Below are positions 44,474-54,388 of a stretch of 64,000 nt of DNA, in pieces. Source of the stretch: Lachnospiraceae bacterium (GTDB taxonomy: Bacteria; Bacillota; Clostridia; Lachnospirales; Lachnospiraceae); NCBI GenBank assembly GCA_015058015.1, contig SVDM01000006.1, positions 101,113-165,112 of the forward strand. Direction: 5' to 3'. Numbering within the stretch: the first letter of the stretch is position 1; each line of letters opens with the position of its first letter. Below the pieces are notes generated by a model, which saw only the letters and a program-made list of their open reading frames with translations, searched no databases and had not been told where the DNA came from. A program made the position numbers and the translations under genes.

Positions 44474-44863
44474 TTAAAAATCGCTGTACATGACGTCCAA
44501 TTCGTCCACGTATTTTCTATATTTCTTAATGAGACGTTTGGCCTCCTCATACCTGGATACGGCTTCTTTTCTGGCATACATGACAGAAAGGATAACACAT
44601 GCCGCATATAAAGCAACAATAGCAATCAATATAACGCTTAAATTGACTGCCGACAATACAACCGATATGAAATCTATACACAACAACAAGGCGAGCAAGA
44701 ATACCAGGGCAAACCCGATTGTTGATAATACCCATGTCTTAATCACCTGTATAAAGATATAATCCTTCTTTGTGTACTTTTCAATCTTGATGGCTTCCTT
44801 TCCCTCGCACGTCTCAAACATAGCCATCCGCGACATAAGCCGCACTTTATCTTCATTAAGCAT
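44474..44863 (-). CDS. Small membrane protein, function unknown
   Basis: A 129-residue protein with an amphipathic N-terminus, two adjacent transmembrane helices (STIGFALVFLLALLLCIDFI and LIAIVALYAACVILSVMYA) and a basic/acidic C-terminal helix (EEAKRLIKKYRKYVDELD). No family is recognised. It lies 9 nt after yvyF and 70 nt before the next membrane protein, within the same run. Confidence 0.75.
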   Translation of the reverse strand: MLNEDKVRLMSRMAMFETCEGKEAIKIEKYTKKDYIFIQVIKTWVLSTIGFALVFLLALLLCIDFISVVLSAVNLSVILIAIVALYAACVILSVMYARKEAVSRYEEAKRLIKKYRKYVDELDVMYSDF

Positions 44864-44872
44864 AGTAATCCC

Positions 44873-45283
44873 TTATTGCTTATCGAGGAATCTCATTCTG
44901 TCTTTATCTCTGGCAGGTTTCTTCTTCTCAACAGGCTTGGGCTTACCGAAGGCATTGCCAAGTTGGTTAACCATGGTTGCTTTACACTTAGCACAAAATC
45001 TTCCTGTAAGAATCTCTGCGCCACAGTTCTCGCACTCGATACCCACTCCTGATCCTTCCTGGAAACAAAGGCGCTCTTCTCTGACCCACTGTTTTACCTG
45101 ATTAGTGGATACTTCGCAAGCGTCAGCGACATCCTTTATGCTGGCAACCTTGTTCTCTTTTATATAAGTCTTGGCTTCCTGGAACTTCTTCTCTAATTCG
45201 TCCTTACATGCAGGGCAAATCTTTTGTCCGCCACCGTAATAGTTAAAAAGACGGCCGCAGGTTTTGCAGTTCATAACTTCCAT
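44873..45283 (-). CDS. yvyF: Flagellar-operon zinc-ribbon/HTH protein, YvyF type
   Basis: A 136-residue protein with a zinc ribbon at each end of a MerR-like helix-turn-helix. The first is CKTCGRLFNYYGGGQKICPAC; the helix-turn-helix is KDVADACEVSTNQVKQWVRE; the second is CENCGAEILTGRFCAKC. A Lys/Pro-rich tail follows. This matches the flagellar operon protein found between comF and flgM in bacilli and clostridia. comF is directly upstream here, but flgM-flgN-flgK do not follow. AGGAGG 8 nt before ATG 45283 sets the start. Confidence 0.88.
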   Translation of the reverse strand: MEVMNCKTCGRLFNYYGGGQKICPACKDELEKKFQEAKTYIKENKVASIKDVADACEVSTNQVKQWVREERLCFQEGSGVGIECENCGAEILTGRFCAKCKATMVNQLGNAFGKPKPVEKKKPARDKDRMRFLDKQ

Positions 45284-45295
45284 TGCGAAATCCTC

Positions 45296-46051
45296 CTAAA
45301 ATCCGTTTCCTGCGCATATGGTCAAAACATATACCTCACGAACCCCCGCCTCTTTCAAAAGACGACTCACGGCATCTGCCGTAGCCCCTGTGGTATATAT
45401 ATCATCAACGACCATAGCTATATTTAATTTTACTATATTTTCCGCTATATTGAAAGCCTTTTTCATATTCTTTTTTCGGCTGTCCGCAGACAATTCTTTT
45501 TGTGGTAGAGTGTTGATACGTCGCTCTATCAAGTAGGGTTCCACCGGTATATTCAGCTTCTCCCCCAGGTATCTTGCAATAAGCTCCGCCTGATTATAAC
45601 CTCGCATCCTTTCCTTCTTCGGATAGAGGGGAACGGGAATAAGAACGTCCGGAGAAATGTCTGCAATCCATCTCCCCAGATTCTCGATAATCTCATCCCC
45701 AAAGAACTTAACAAATTCTCGTTTGTTATTATATTTGAAATTATAGATTGATTTTTTTATATCACCTTTGTAGAGAAATACTCCTCTGCCGGCATCAAAG
45801 TAGTGTTCATGCCTGTTGCAGTCACTGCAATACTCTGCCCTATCATCATCCACCGGTTTTCCGCACCGTTTACACAAGGGTTCTTCTATTACCACAAGTT
45901 TCTCGCGACACTTGGTGCATATCCTCGCATTCCTTTCCCATATGACCTTCATGCATACGGGACAAACCGGAGGATAGAGGGCATCAATGAGCCTTTCTCC
46001 AATTTGCCTTAGTCTAATCCGTTTTTCCTCCTCTTTCACGGAAAACGTCAA
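45296..46051 (-). CDS. comFC: ComF family phosphoribosyltransferase-like protein
   Basis: A homologue of ComFC, a DNA-uptake and repair-related protein with a phosphoribosyltransferase fold. N-terminal zinc fingers: CPVCMKVIW ... CTKC and CKRCGKPV ... CSDC. The core has IPVPLYPKKERMRGYNQAELIARYL and the PRPP-loop-like MVVDDIYTTGATADA. The frame is open to TTG 46051, but neither TTG nor GTG 46039 has a ribosome site. A strong GAGGAGG lies 8 nt before an ATT at 46018-46016 that overlaps the recD2 stop by one base. The true start may be that AUU (see findings), which would give about 240 residues. Confidence 0.9.
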   Translation of the reverse strand: MTFSVKEEEKRIRLRQIGERLIDALYPPVCPVCMKVIWERNARICTKCREKLVVIEEPLCKRCGKPVDDDRAEYCSDCNRHEHYFDAGRGVFLYKGDIKKSIYNFKYNNKREFVKFFGDEIIENLGRWIADISPDVLIPVPLYPKKERMRGYNQAELIARYLGEKLNIPVEPYLIERRINTLPQKELSADSRKKNMKKAFNIAENIVKLNIAMVVDDIYTTGATADAVSRLLKEAGVREVYVLTICAGNGF

Positions 46052-48254
46052 TAATACAGTGATTTAAGCCCGTATATCTGACCTTTTCCATATCGTTATA
46101 TATCATATTCGTAAACATCCTCTCGTCGCCCACCAAAGCCACACATTTCTTGGCCCGGGTTACAGCTGTATACAAAAGATTCCTGGTCATAAGCATCTCA
46201 GGCCCTGACAGTACAGGCACAATTATTCCGGGATACTCACTACCCTGAGACTTGTGAATGGTAACCGCGTAGGCATGCTCTAGTTCTTCCGCATCCTTGT
46301 AGGAATAATCCACGCATCTTCCATCATCGAATTCCACGGTAATAATCTCCGAAAAGGTATTAACCGCAGTGATTATACCCATATCACCGTTGAACACTCC
46401 CAGCCCCGCATCTAAGGGAATATTATACTTGCCGCAAATCTCCCATTCCAGCTGGTAATTGTTCTTAGTCTGCATAACCTTGTCGCCCTCACGGAATATC
46501 CTGTCTCCGAAGTCCTTCTCCCGTTTCATGGGCTCTGCCGGATTCATATAGTTTTGCAAAACCTTATTGAGTCTTTCAACTCCCAAATTGCCTTTCCTCA
46601 TGGGGGTTAGAATCTGAATGTCCGTAGGCTTGCACTCCAAAACCTCCGGAAGCTTTTTGCTGATAAGATACAGCATAACCTCAATAATCCTTTGAGGGTC
46701 GTATCTTTTAAGCAGGAAAAAGTCTTTTTCCTTCTTCTCCAAATCCGGGACCTTACCGGCATTTATCATATGGGCATTCACAACAATATTGCTCCTTGAA
46801 GCCTGCCTGAAGATATGCTCCAGCTTTACCACTCCAAAACAGCCCGCATCTATTATGTCCTTTAACACATTGCCGGGTCCCACGGAAGGCAGCTGATTAA
46901 CGTCGCCCACAAGAATAAGCCTTGTGCCGGGAACAATAGCCTTCAAAAGAGCATTCATAAGGGAAATATCAACCATGGACATCTCGTCAATGATTACAAG
47001 ATCGGCTTCTATAGGGTTGTCTTCATTCTTGCCGAAGCCCCCCATGCCTTCTCCCAATCCACCGGCCTCCAAGAGTCTGTGGATGGTCTTGGCTGCATAG
47101 CCGCAGGCTTCTGTCATCCTCTTTGCCGCACGGCCTGTGGGAGCCGCCAGTACGATGTCGAAGTTTTCTTCTTCAAAACACCTGATTATAGTATTAATCG
47201 TGGTAGTCTTACCTGTTCCGGGACCTCCGGTAATAATGGTCAGACCGTTTCTAAAGGATTCAAGAACTGCTTCCTTTTGCTTATCATCCAGAACAATGCC
47301 CTCATTTCCTGATATTCTCTCAATCCTTCGCTCAAGAACGTCCTCTTTAACACCGTATATATCAGCCAACTCAAATAACCTGGCAGCAACGCCAAGTTCC
47401 ATGTAGTAGTACCTGATGTCATAACAGCAGGTTACCCCTTCATATTCTTTTCGCATGATTTTCCGGTCAATGGTCAGTTCGGTAATATTACCGGAGATGG
47501 CCGATTCTTCCACATCCAAAAGACGGGAAGCAGCCCTTATGAGGTTTTCTTCCGGAAGATATGTATGTCCTTCCGCAAGAGCGTCGGACAGCACATAGAG
47601 AATACCGCCCCTTATGCGGTAATCCGAATCCTTGGCAATTCCCACCTTGGCCGCTATGTCGTCAGCTGTCTTAAAGCCCACTCCGTCAATCTCTTCTGCC
47701 AGACGGTAGGGATTGTCCCTTATAATGTCATATAATTGATTGTTGTATCTCTGATAGATCTTAACCGCAAGATTAATGGTGATTCCGTACTTCTGCAAAA
47801 ATACCATGGCATCTCGCATATCCTTCTTTTCAGCAAATAAGACCCCTATTTCCAGGGCTTTCTTGCTGCTTATTCCCTTTACTTTGGCCAGACACTCCGG
47901 TTCTTCTTCCATGATTCGGAAGGTGTCTTCGCCAAACATATCTATAATTCTTGCCGCTAGAGCAGGGCCGATACCTTTGATGATACCGGATCCCAGATAT
48001 CTTTCGTATCCCTCCACGTCTGCCGGCATCTTAACTTCGTATTGCTCCACGTTAAACTGGCTGCCGTAAATGGGATGTTCGCTGTAATGCCCGGTAGCCT
48101 CAATATATTCCCCTAAATTGATATAATGAAAAAAGCCGACAACACTCGACTTTTCTTCATTACCGGACAATTTCAGTACCGTGTATCCATTATCTTCATT
48201 TCGAAAGACTATGTCCTCTACATAGCCTTTTATTGTTTCGTTATCATAAGTCAT
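46014..48254 (-). CDS. recD2: RecD2-type SF1B DNA helicase
   Basis: 5'-3' helicase of the RecD2/YrrC family, not part of a RecBCD complex. The 746-residue length is typical. An N-terminal OB-like domain (GYVEDIVFRNEDNGYTVLKL) leads to helix-hairpin-helix segments (GSGIIKGIGPALAARII, VKGISSKKAL). The helicase core has Walker A TGGPGTGKTTTI, Walker B LVIIDEMSMVD, motif III LVGDVNQLPSVGPGNVL and the C-terminal motif HAYAVTIHKSQGSEYPGII with YTAVTRAKK. It overlaps the flagellar rod-binding gene by 11 nt. Confidence 0.95.
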   Translation of the reverse strand: MTYDNETIKGYVEDIVFRNEDNGYTVLKLSGNEEKSSVVGFFHYINLGEYIEATGHYSEHPIYGSQFNVEQYEVKMPADVEGYERYLGSGIIKGIGPALAARIIDMFGEDTFRIMEEEPECLAKVKGISSKKALEIGVLFAEKKDMRDAMVFLQKYGITINLAVKIYQRYNNQLYDIIRDNPYRLAEEIDGVGFKTADDIAAKVGIAKDSDYRIRGGILYVLSDALAEGHTYLPEENLIRAASRLLDVEESAISGNITELTIDRKIMRKEYEGVTCCYDIRYYYMELGVAARLFELADIYGVKEDVLERRIERISGNEGIVLDDKQKEAVLESFRNGLTIITGGPGTGKTTTINTIIRCFEEENFDIVLAAPTGRAAKRMTEACGYAAKTIHRLLEAGGLGEGMGGFGKNEDNPIEADLVIIDEMSMVDISLMNALLKAIVPGTRLILVGDVNQLPSVGPGNVLKDIIDAGCFGVVKLEHIFRQASRSNIVVNAHMINAGKVPDLEKKEKDFFLLKRYDPQRIIEVMLYLISKKLPEVLECKPTDIQILTPMRKGNLGVERLNKVLQNYMNPAEPMKREKDFGDRIFREGDKVMQTKNNYQLEWEICGKYNIPLDAGLGVFNGDMGIITAVNTFSEIITVEFDDGRCVDYSYKDAEELEHAYAVTIHKSQGSEYPGIIVPVLSGPEMLMTRNLLYTAVTRAKKCVALVGDERMFTNMIYNDMEKVRYTGLNHCIIDVFRERGGKTD

Positions 48255-48603
48255 AGTTTCGTTTCATTTGTTCATATAGTTTCTGCGCAAGACCAAGGCC
48301 CTGACCGTTTTTTACTGCATCAGCGCTATAGTTCCTTATCAGTTCGTCCTTGTAATAATCAGTCATGGCAGAAGCATAGCCTGATTCAAACTGGCTCTTG
48401 GGAACCATCTTCTCCATATTCTTAAATAACTGCTCCAAGAAATAGCTCTCAAATTCCTTGCACACATCCATCAATTCTTCATCGCTGGCTTTGGAATAAT
48501 CCTTCCCGCTACCCTCGCGAATCTTGGACGCCGTATCATTAACCTGCTGATTACTAATCTGAGAGTACAACTGACTTGTTAAACCGTCCATTGAAATTGC
48601 CAT
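48244..48603 (-). CDS. Flagellar rod-binding protein (FlgJ N-terminal type)
   Basis: A 119-residue protein with the rod-binding domain that forms the N-terminal half of FlgJ: ELMDVCKEFESYFLEQLFKNMEKMVPKSQFESGYASAMTDYYKDEL. It lacks the muramidase half, as in many Firmicutes. It caps or scaffolds rod assembly in the periplasmic-equivalent space. It follows flgG by 24 nt and overlaps the start of recD2. Confidence 0.88.
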   Translation of the reverse strand: MAISMDGLTSQLYSQISNQQVNDTASKIREGSGKDYSKASDEELMDVCKEFESYFLEQLFKNMEKMVPKSQFESGYASAMTDYYKDELIRNYSADAVKNGQGLGLAQKLYEQMKRNYDL

Positions 48604-48626
48604 AGGCTATCTCCCCCTATAAGTCA

Positions 48627-49439
48627 TTATCTCTTAAGCTGGTTAGCCTGTCCAAGCATCTCGTCCGACGCCTGAATAGCCTTGGAGTTCATCTCGTAAG
48701 CTCTCTGGGCAACGATAAGGTTAACCATCTCGTCAGCAACCTGAACGTTGGAGCCTTCCAGATATCCCTGTTTAATACCGCTTGGTCGAACATTACCCGT
48801 CGCTTCATTTATAGCCGGGCCTGATGCGTCAGACACTGCAAATATACCGCCGGCCATCTTGGTAAGACCCGATGGGTTATTGAACTGCCACAGACCTATC
48901 TGTACATTCAAATCCGTAAGACTATTGTCAGCCTCTCTTAATGAGAACTTTCCATCATCTGTAGCAACTAGTCTTGAGGATACAATATCCTCCGGGAAAG
49001 TAACGGGATTACCCTCTGTATCAAGTACCGGATAACCTTCATTATTGGTAAGTACGATTCCCTCACCACCGATAACCAGTCTAAGGTCACCGTTCTTTGT
49101 ATAGTAAGTCTCTCCGTCAGTTCCACGAACTGCGAAGAAACCGTCTCCGTCAATCGCAAATGCCGTGGGTGATTCAGATGCGAAGAATGCACCCTGTTTA
49201 AACATAGATGTTATAGAAGCAGTTCTTGTTCCCAGACCAACCTGTGCGGGAATAGGCTTCTGCTCGCCGTTGGCCGTAGTTGTCCTGGTCTGTACTGTTT
49301 GGTATAACAAAGATTTAAATTCTGCCTTCTCAGTCTTGTAACCCGTTGTATTAACGTTTGCAAGATTGTTAGCTATAGTATCAACGTTTGTCTGCTGAGC
49401 AACCATTCCGGATGCCGCTGACCAAAGAGATCTCATCAT
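48627..49439 (-). CDS. flgG: Flagellar basal-body rod/hook protein, FlgG (FlhP) type
   Basis: Distal-rod structural protein exported by the flagellar apparatus. The N-terminal rod signature MMRSLWSAASGMVAQQTNVDTIANNLANVNTTGYK is followed by the D1 segment AFAIDGDGFFAVRGTDGETYYTKNGD and the C-terminal heptad region MVNLIVAQRAYEMNSKAIQASDEMLGQANQLKR. The 270-residue length is normal. It is the second of two such genes after mbl, as flhP is in Bacillus subtilis. Confidence 0.92.
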   Translation of the reverse strand: MMRSLWSAASGMVAQQTNVDTIANNLANVNTTGYKTEKAEFKSLLYQTVQTRTTTANGEQKPIPAQVGLGTRTASITSMFKQGAFFASESPTAFAIDGDGFFAVRGTDGETYYTKNGDLRLVIGGEGIVLTNNEGYPVLDTEGNPVTFPEDIVSSRLVATDDGKFSLREADNSLTDLNVQIGLWQFNNPSGLTKMAGGIFAVSDASGPAINEATGNVRPSGIKQGYLEGSNVQVADEMVNLIVAQRAYEMNSKAIQASDEMLGQANQLKR

Positions 49440-49475
49440 AAGCTTCTACCTCCTTAAACCTACTGTCTTAGAGAC

Positions 49476-50291
49476 TTATAACTGTCCGACTGAATTAACA
49501 GCCTTCTGGAGTGTATCGTCTATTGTCTGAATAACCTTCTGGTTAGTTTCGTAAGCTCTTGTTACAGTAATCATATCGACCATTTCGTACACAACATTAA
49601 CATTGGACATCTCCAAAGTATCCTGTCTGACCCTGGCATTGGAATCAACAATTACTCCGCCTTCCTGAAGGTCGTACATATTCTCACCATAATGACGAAT
49701 AAAGTTATAGTCTGCAACATCAACTACTCCAAGTTGTGTAATAAGCTGATCGTTCTGGTATATGAATCCCTGTTCTTCAACTTTGTACTCCTGCATAGGA
49801 TCAAGTCTGATAGCTCCTACAGGTACACCGTTAACAATCTGGTTATTGGATGCAAGGGCAGCTTCTTTGTTTAAAACAAAATCACCATCCTTCGTAACAA
49901 GATAACCCTCCCTGGTTAAAGTAAATGCACCGTCTCTGGTATACTTAATGGAGCTGACGCCGGCCTTATTGGTGAAGGATATAGCAAAAAATCCATCACC
50001 ATCAAGTGCCATGTCATTTTGATTATCAGTTACTCTGAATGGTCCCTGACTGTAATCCGTATATGTCTCGCCAATTTTGACGCCTAAGCTTATACCGCCT
50101 AATGCTCTGGGAATGCTGTAATCGGATGTGTCTTTAATCTTTACCGCCAGCACTTCATCAAAAGCCTGAGATGTACATCCCTCTTTCTTGAATCCGTTGG
50201 TGGCTGAGTTGGCAAGATTATTGGTCAACGTATCCATCCTGTTCATCTGGTTAATCATTCCAGTGTAAGCTGTGTATAAGCCCTTTACCAT
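49476..50291 (-). CDS. flhO: Flagellar hook-basal body protein, FlgF/FlhO type
   Basis: A proximal rod-type protein of 271 residues. Its N-terminus MVKGLYTAYTGMINQMNRMDTLTNNLANSATNGFKKEG and C-terminus VVYEMVDMITVTRAYETNQKVIQTIDDTLQKAVNSVGQL are the coiled rod-family ends, with FFAISFTNKAGVSSIKYTRDG between. It starts 3 nt after mbl, the order known from Bacillus (mbl-flhO-flhP). Confidence 0.9.
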   Translation of the reverse strand: MVKGLYTAYTGMINQMNRMDTLTNNLANSATNGFKKEGCTSQAFDEVLAVKIKDTSDYSIPRALGGISLGVKIGETYTDYSQGPFRVTDNQNDMALDGDGFFAISFTNKAGVSSIKYTRDGAFTLTREGYLVTKDGDFVLNKEAALASNNQIVNGVPVGAIRLDPMQEYKVEEQGFIYQNDQLITQLGVVDVADYNFIRHYGENMYDLQEGGVIVDSNARVRQDTLEMSNVNVVYEMVDMITVTRAYETNQKVIQTIDDTLQKAVNSVGQL

Positions 50292-50294
50292 AGA

Positions 50295-51287
50295 TTATTC
50301 ATCTCTCTTTCCGCCCATGAACTCTACGAACTTACCTGTACCTATAGCTACGGCTGTCATAGGTTCTTCGGCTGTCATTGTATTGATACCGGTCTTGGAT
50401 GAGATAAGATCTTCCAAGCCTCTGAGTAATGCTCCGCCACCGGTCAATACAATTCCACGGTCTGCAACATCCGCTGCAAGTTCGGGAGGTGTCTTCTCTA
50501 ATACACTGTGTACAGCTTCTACAATCTGTAATGTAGTCTCTCTTAAGGCCTCTTCGGTCTCTTCAGATGTGACTGTAACGGTCTTGGGAAGTCCTGTTAC
50601 AAGGTTTCTTCCGCGAACCTCCAATGTATCATTCTCCGGTAACGGGAAACAGGTTCCAATCTTTACTTTAATGTCTTCTGCAGTTCTCTCACCAATCAAG
50701 AGGTTGTGCTTCTTACGCATGTAACGTACGATTGCTTCATCGAAGTCATCTCCCGCTATCTTGATTGATGTACTTACTACTGTACCTCCAAGTGAGATAA
50801 CAGCTATATCGGAGGTTCCTCCTCCTATATCAACGATCATATTACCGCAAGGTCTTGCTATATCGATTCCTGCACCGATAGCCGCTGCTATGGGCTCCTC
50901 GATAATCATAACTTCTCTTGCTCCTGCCTGATAAGCAGCATCTTCTACCGCTTTCTTCTCAACTTCTGTAACACCACTGGGTACGCAAACGCTTACACGG
51001 GGCTTTCTGAAGCTCTTCTTGCCAAGTGCCTTCTGGATGAAGTACTTAAGCATCTTCTCAGTTACTGTGTAGTCTGAGATAACTCCCTGTCTCAAAGGAC
51101 GAACGGCTACGATATTGCCCGGAGTTCTACCAAGCATTGCTCTTGCATCTTCTCCGATAGCCATAATCTTGTTGGTATCTCTGTCAAATGCTACTACTGA
51201 GGGCTCTTTTAATACTACGCCTCGACCCTTTATGTAAACGAGTATACTCGCTGTTCCCAAATCAATTCCTATATCAGGTGCCATCAT
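50295..51287 (-). CDS. mbl: MreB/Mbl family actin-like cell-shape protein
   Basis: A membrane-associated actin homologue that guides lateral wall synthesis. It shows actin-fold nucleotide motifs: phosphate 1 IGIDLGTASILVYIKGRG, connect 1, phosphate 2 NMIVDIGGGTSDIAVISLGG, and the adenosine motif GIVLTGGGALLRGLEDLIS. The 330-residue length is normal once ATG 51287 is taken as start; AAAGGGGA lies 9 nt upstream, and a longer frame upstream has no ribosome site. The following flhO-flhP genes identify it as Mbl-like rather than the mreBCD-linked MreB. It is the first gene of the long minus-strand run. Confidence 0.93.
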   Translation of the reverse strand: MMAPDIGIDLGTASILVYIKGRGVVLKEPSVVAFDRDTNKIMAIGEDARAMLGRTPGNIVAVRPLRQGVISDYTVTEKMLKYFIQKALGKKSFRKPRVSVCVPSGVTEVEKKAVEDAAYQAGAREVMIIEEPIAAAIGAGIDIARPCGNMIVDIGGGTSDIAVISLGGTVVSTSIKIAGDDFDEAIVRYMRKKHNLLIGERTAEDIKVKIGTCFPLPENDTLEVRGRNLVTGLPKTVTVTSEETEEALRETTLQIVEAVHSVLEKTPPELAADVADRGIVLTGGGALLRGLEDLISSKTGINTMTAEEPMTAVAIGTGKFVEFMGGKRDE

Positions 51288-51429
51288 GGATAAATATCCC
51301 CTTTCATGTATCATAATAACTATAATCTTATTTTTCAATCGGATGTAAATCCGCATACTTCCGCATTATCGTTATTATTATATACAATTCTTACGGTTTT
51401 TTAAAGCATTTTTTAAGGCTTTTTTATTA

Positions 51430-51503
51430 TTAAAAACCGAGGGGAAAGCATATCCTACCGTATTATTTTTCGGCAAGGAATAACTGTTTGTTAACCCCTC
51501 GGT
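51430..51503 (-). terminator. Structured terminator of uvrBA
   Basis: On the minus strand, ACCGAGGGG (51503-51495) pairs with CCCCTCGGT (51444-51436) around a 50-nt insert that contains a second stem (TCCT..CCG / CGG..AGGA). It is followed by TTTTTAAT. The large loop is unusual for a simple terminator. Confidence 0.7.
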
Positions 51504-51531
51504 CCTAATTTCCCATAAAAGAAATTGTCTA

Positions 51532-54384
51532 TTATTTCTTAAGATATTTTTTGACGTAAGCTCCTGTGTATGACTTGCTGCAGCGGGCCACTTCCTCCGG
51601 AGTGCCCACGGCAACCACGGTTCCGCCGCCGTCTCCTCCTTCCGGCCCCATATCAATTATGTAGTCCGCAGTTTTAATCACGTCCAGGTTATGCTCTATT
51701 ACTACCACCGTATTGCCTTCATCCGCAAATCTCTGAAGGATGTCCACCAGCTTATGAACGTCGGCAAAGTGCAGACCCGTAGTGGGCTCATCTAAGATAT
51801 AAATGGTCTTGCCGGTACTTCTCTTGCTAAGCTCAGTGGCAAGCTTGATTCTCTGGGCCTCGCCACCTGAAAGGGTGGTGGAGGGCTGTCCCAGTTTAAC
51901 ATAAGAAAGACCCACGTCATTAAGGGTTGATATCTTTCTGTGAATAGCGGGCACGTTCTTGAAGAACTCTGTCGCCTCCTCAACGGTCATCTCCAGTACA
52001 TCATAGATATTCTTACCCTTGTATCTTACTTCCAAAGTCTCACGATTATATCTCTTGCCACCACAAACCTCACAGGGCACGTAAACATCAGGAAGAAAAT
52101 GCATCTCAATCTTGATTATTCCGTCGCCGCTACAGGCCTCGCAGCGTCCGCCTTTGACATTAAAGCTGAAACGTCCCTTCTTGTAACCCCTTTCTTTTGC
52201 ATCATTGGTGGATGCGAACAGGTCTCTTATGTGGTCGAATACGCCTGTGTAGGTTGCAGGATTGGACCTGGGAGTACGTCCTATGGGCGACTGGTCTATA
52301 TCAATAACCTTGTCTAATTGTTCAATGCCTTCGATGCCCTTGTGCTTACCGGGTATTATCCTTGCTCTGTTAAGCTTTCTCGCCAGATTCTTGTAGAGTA
52401 TCTCATTAACAAGAGAGCTTTTGCCGGAACCCGACACTCCCGTAACGCAGGTAAATACTCCCACAGGAAACTCCACGTCTATGTCTTTCAGATTGTTCTC
52501 TGCAGCCCCCAGCACCTTGATAAATCCCTTAGGCTTACGTCTCTTGTCAGGGACAGGAATAGTCAGCTTGTGGCTTAGATATTGACCCGTAATGGACTCC
52601 GGACAGGCCATAATATCTTCAGCAGTTCCCTGAGCCACCACTTCTCCACCGTGACTTCCGGCTCCCGGACCGATATCCACAATATGGTCTGCGGCAAACA
52701 TGGTATCCTCATCATGCTCAACTACAATAAGGGTATTACCCAGGTCGCGCAGCGACTTCAAGGTATTAAGCAACTTGTCATTATCTCTTTGATGAAGTCC
52801 GATGCTTGGCTCATCAAGGATGTAAGCCACACCCACAAGGCCGGAACCTATCTGGGTGGCCAGCCTGATTCTTTGAGCTTCGCCTCCCGATAGAGTGGCC
52901 GTGGCTCTGGAAAGAGTAAGATAATCTAACCCCACGTCCATAAGGAAGGCGATTCTTGCCCTTATCTCCTTAAGAACCTGCTCTCCTATCTTTTGCTGCC
53001 TGTCGTTTAGATCCATATCTGCCAGATATTCATTCAAATCCTTAACTGACATGGATGTTATCTCATATATATTCTTACCTGATACGGTAACTCCCAGAGA
53101 AGTCTTCTTAAGTCTCTGGCCCTTACACTCCGTACAGGGAGAGATGCGCATAAAATCCTCATACTCCTGCTTCATGGTCTCGGAAGATGTCTCTCTGTAG
53201 CGCTTCTCAACATTCCTTACCAGGCCTTCAAAGGCTACTCCGTATACACCGCTTCCCCTCTGACCCGTATAATGAACACTAACCTTATGACCTCTTGTTC
53301 CGTTAATAATAAGGTCTTTTACTTCATCAGAGTATTCCTCAAAGGGTGTATCCAGACTAAACTTATACTCCTTGGCCATGGCAGCAAGCAAAGCATGACT
53401 GAAGCTGCTGTCATTGGAGCTGGATGCCCAGCCCGGAGCCACAATGGCTCCCTGATTGATACTCAAGCTTGTATCGGGAATCATAAGTTCCGCATCAAAT
53501 TCCATCTTATATCCCAATCCGAAGCACACCGGACAGGCTCCGAAGGGATTGTTGAAGGAGAAGCTTCTGGGCTCAAGTTCTTCCATACTGATATCGCAAT
53601 CAGTACATGCATAATTCATGCTGAAATTTAAGGTATCACCGTCAATGATGTCCACCGTCATAAGACCGTCGGTAAGTTCCATAACAGTCTCAATGGAATC
53701 CGTAAGACGCTTCTCTATACCCTCTTTTATGGCGATTCTATCCACCACAATTTCTATGTTATGCTTAATGTTTTTGTCCAGTTCAATGTTCTCCGACAGT
53801 TCGTACATACTGCCATCCACCATAACTCTGACATAGCCGCTTCTCTTGGCCTGTTCCAACACCTTGGCGTGGGTGCCCTTACGTCCTCTTACAACCGGGG
53901 CCAAAAGCTGCAACTTGGTGCGTTCCGGCAGTTCCATCAGCTGATCTACCATCTGATCTACCGTCTGCCTCTTTATCTCCTTGCCGCAGTTAGGGCAATG
54001 GGGTATGCCGATTCTGGCATACAGCAGTCTGAAGTAATCGTAGATTTCCGTAACTGTTCCCACAGTAGATCTGGGGTTCCTGTTGGTGGACTTCTGGTCA
54101 ATGGATATGGCCGGAGAAAGTCCTTCAATCTTTTCTACATTAGGTTTCTCCATCTGTCCCAGGAACTGTCTCGCATAAGAAGAGAGAGATTCCATGTATC
54201 TTCTCTGTCCTTCAGCATATATTGTATCAAATGCCAGTGATGACTTGCCGGAGCCTGACAGGCCCGTCAAAACCACCAGCTGATTACGGGGTATATCCAC
54301 GCTTATATTCTTCAAATTGTGCTCAGCCGCACCCCTTATTCTTATTAATTCTTTTTCTTTCTTCCAGTCAATTGCCTTAGCCAT
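51532..54384 (-). CDS. uvrA: Excinuclease ABC subunit A
   Basis: Damage-recognition ATPase of nucleotide excision repair. Two ABC ATPase halves: Walker [17 protein letters not shown] and [15 protein letters not shown], signature motifs [15 protein letters not shown] and [15 protein letters not shown], and Walker [14 protein letters not shown] and [13 protein letters not shown]. The zinc modules [17 protein letters not shown] and [27 protein letters not shown] are present. The 950-residue length is normal. The start is ATG 54384, 4 nt after the uvrB stop. Confidence 0.97.
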   Translation of the reverse strand: MAKAIDWKKEKELIRIRGAAEHNLKNISVDIPRNQLVVLTGLSGSGKSSLAFDTIYAEGQRRYMESLSSYARQFLGQMEKPNVEKIEGLSPAISIDQKSTNRNPRSTVGTVTEIYDYFRLLYARIGIPHCPNCGKEIKRQTVDQMVDQLMELPERTKLQLLAPVVRGRKGTHAKVLEQAKRSGYVRVMVDGSMYELSENIELDKNIKHNIEIVVDRIAIKEGIEKRLTDSIETVMELTDGLMTVDIIDGDTLNFSMNYACTDCDISMEELEPRSFSFNNPFGACPVCFGLGYKMEFDAELMIPDTSLSINQGAIVAPGWASSSNDSSFSHALLAAMAKEYKFSLDTPFEEYSDEVKDLIINGTRGHKVSVHYTGQRGSGVYGVAFEGLVRNVEKRYRETSSETMKQEYEDFMRISPCTECKGQRLKKTSLGVTVSGKNIYEITSMSVKDLNEYLADMDLNDRQQKIGEQVLKEIRARIAFLMDVGLDYLTLSRATATLSGGEAQRIRLATQIGSGLVGVAYILDEPSIGLHQRDNDKLLNTLKSLRDLGNTLIVVEHDEDTMFAADHIVDIGPGAGSHGGEVVAQGTAEDIMACPESITGQYLSHKLTIPVPDKRRKPKGFIKVLGAAENNLKDIDVEFPVGVFTCVTGVSGSGKSSLVNEILYKNLARKLNRARIIPGKHKGIEGIEQLDKVIDIDQSPIGRTPRSNPATYTGVFDHIRDLFASTNDAKERGYKKGRFSFNVKGGRCEACSGDGIIKIEMHFLPDVYVPCEVCGGKRYNRETLEVRYKGKNIYDVLEMTVEEATEFFKNVPAIHRKISTLNDVGLSYVKLGQPSTTLSGGEAQRIKLATELSKRSTGKTIYILDEPTTGLHFADVHKLVDILQRFADEGNTVVVIEHNLDVIKTADYIIDMGPEGGDGGGTVVAVGTPEEVARCSKSYTGAYVKKYLKK

Positions 54385-54388
54385 ATTA

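Noticed and set aside
51378..51531. Structured stretch after uvrA considered as an independent small RNA
   Set aside because: The outer stem is followed by a T-run on the uvrA strand, so a terminator with a large loop explains it more simply.
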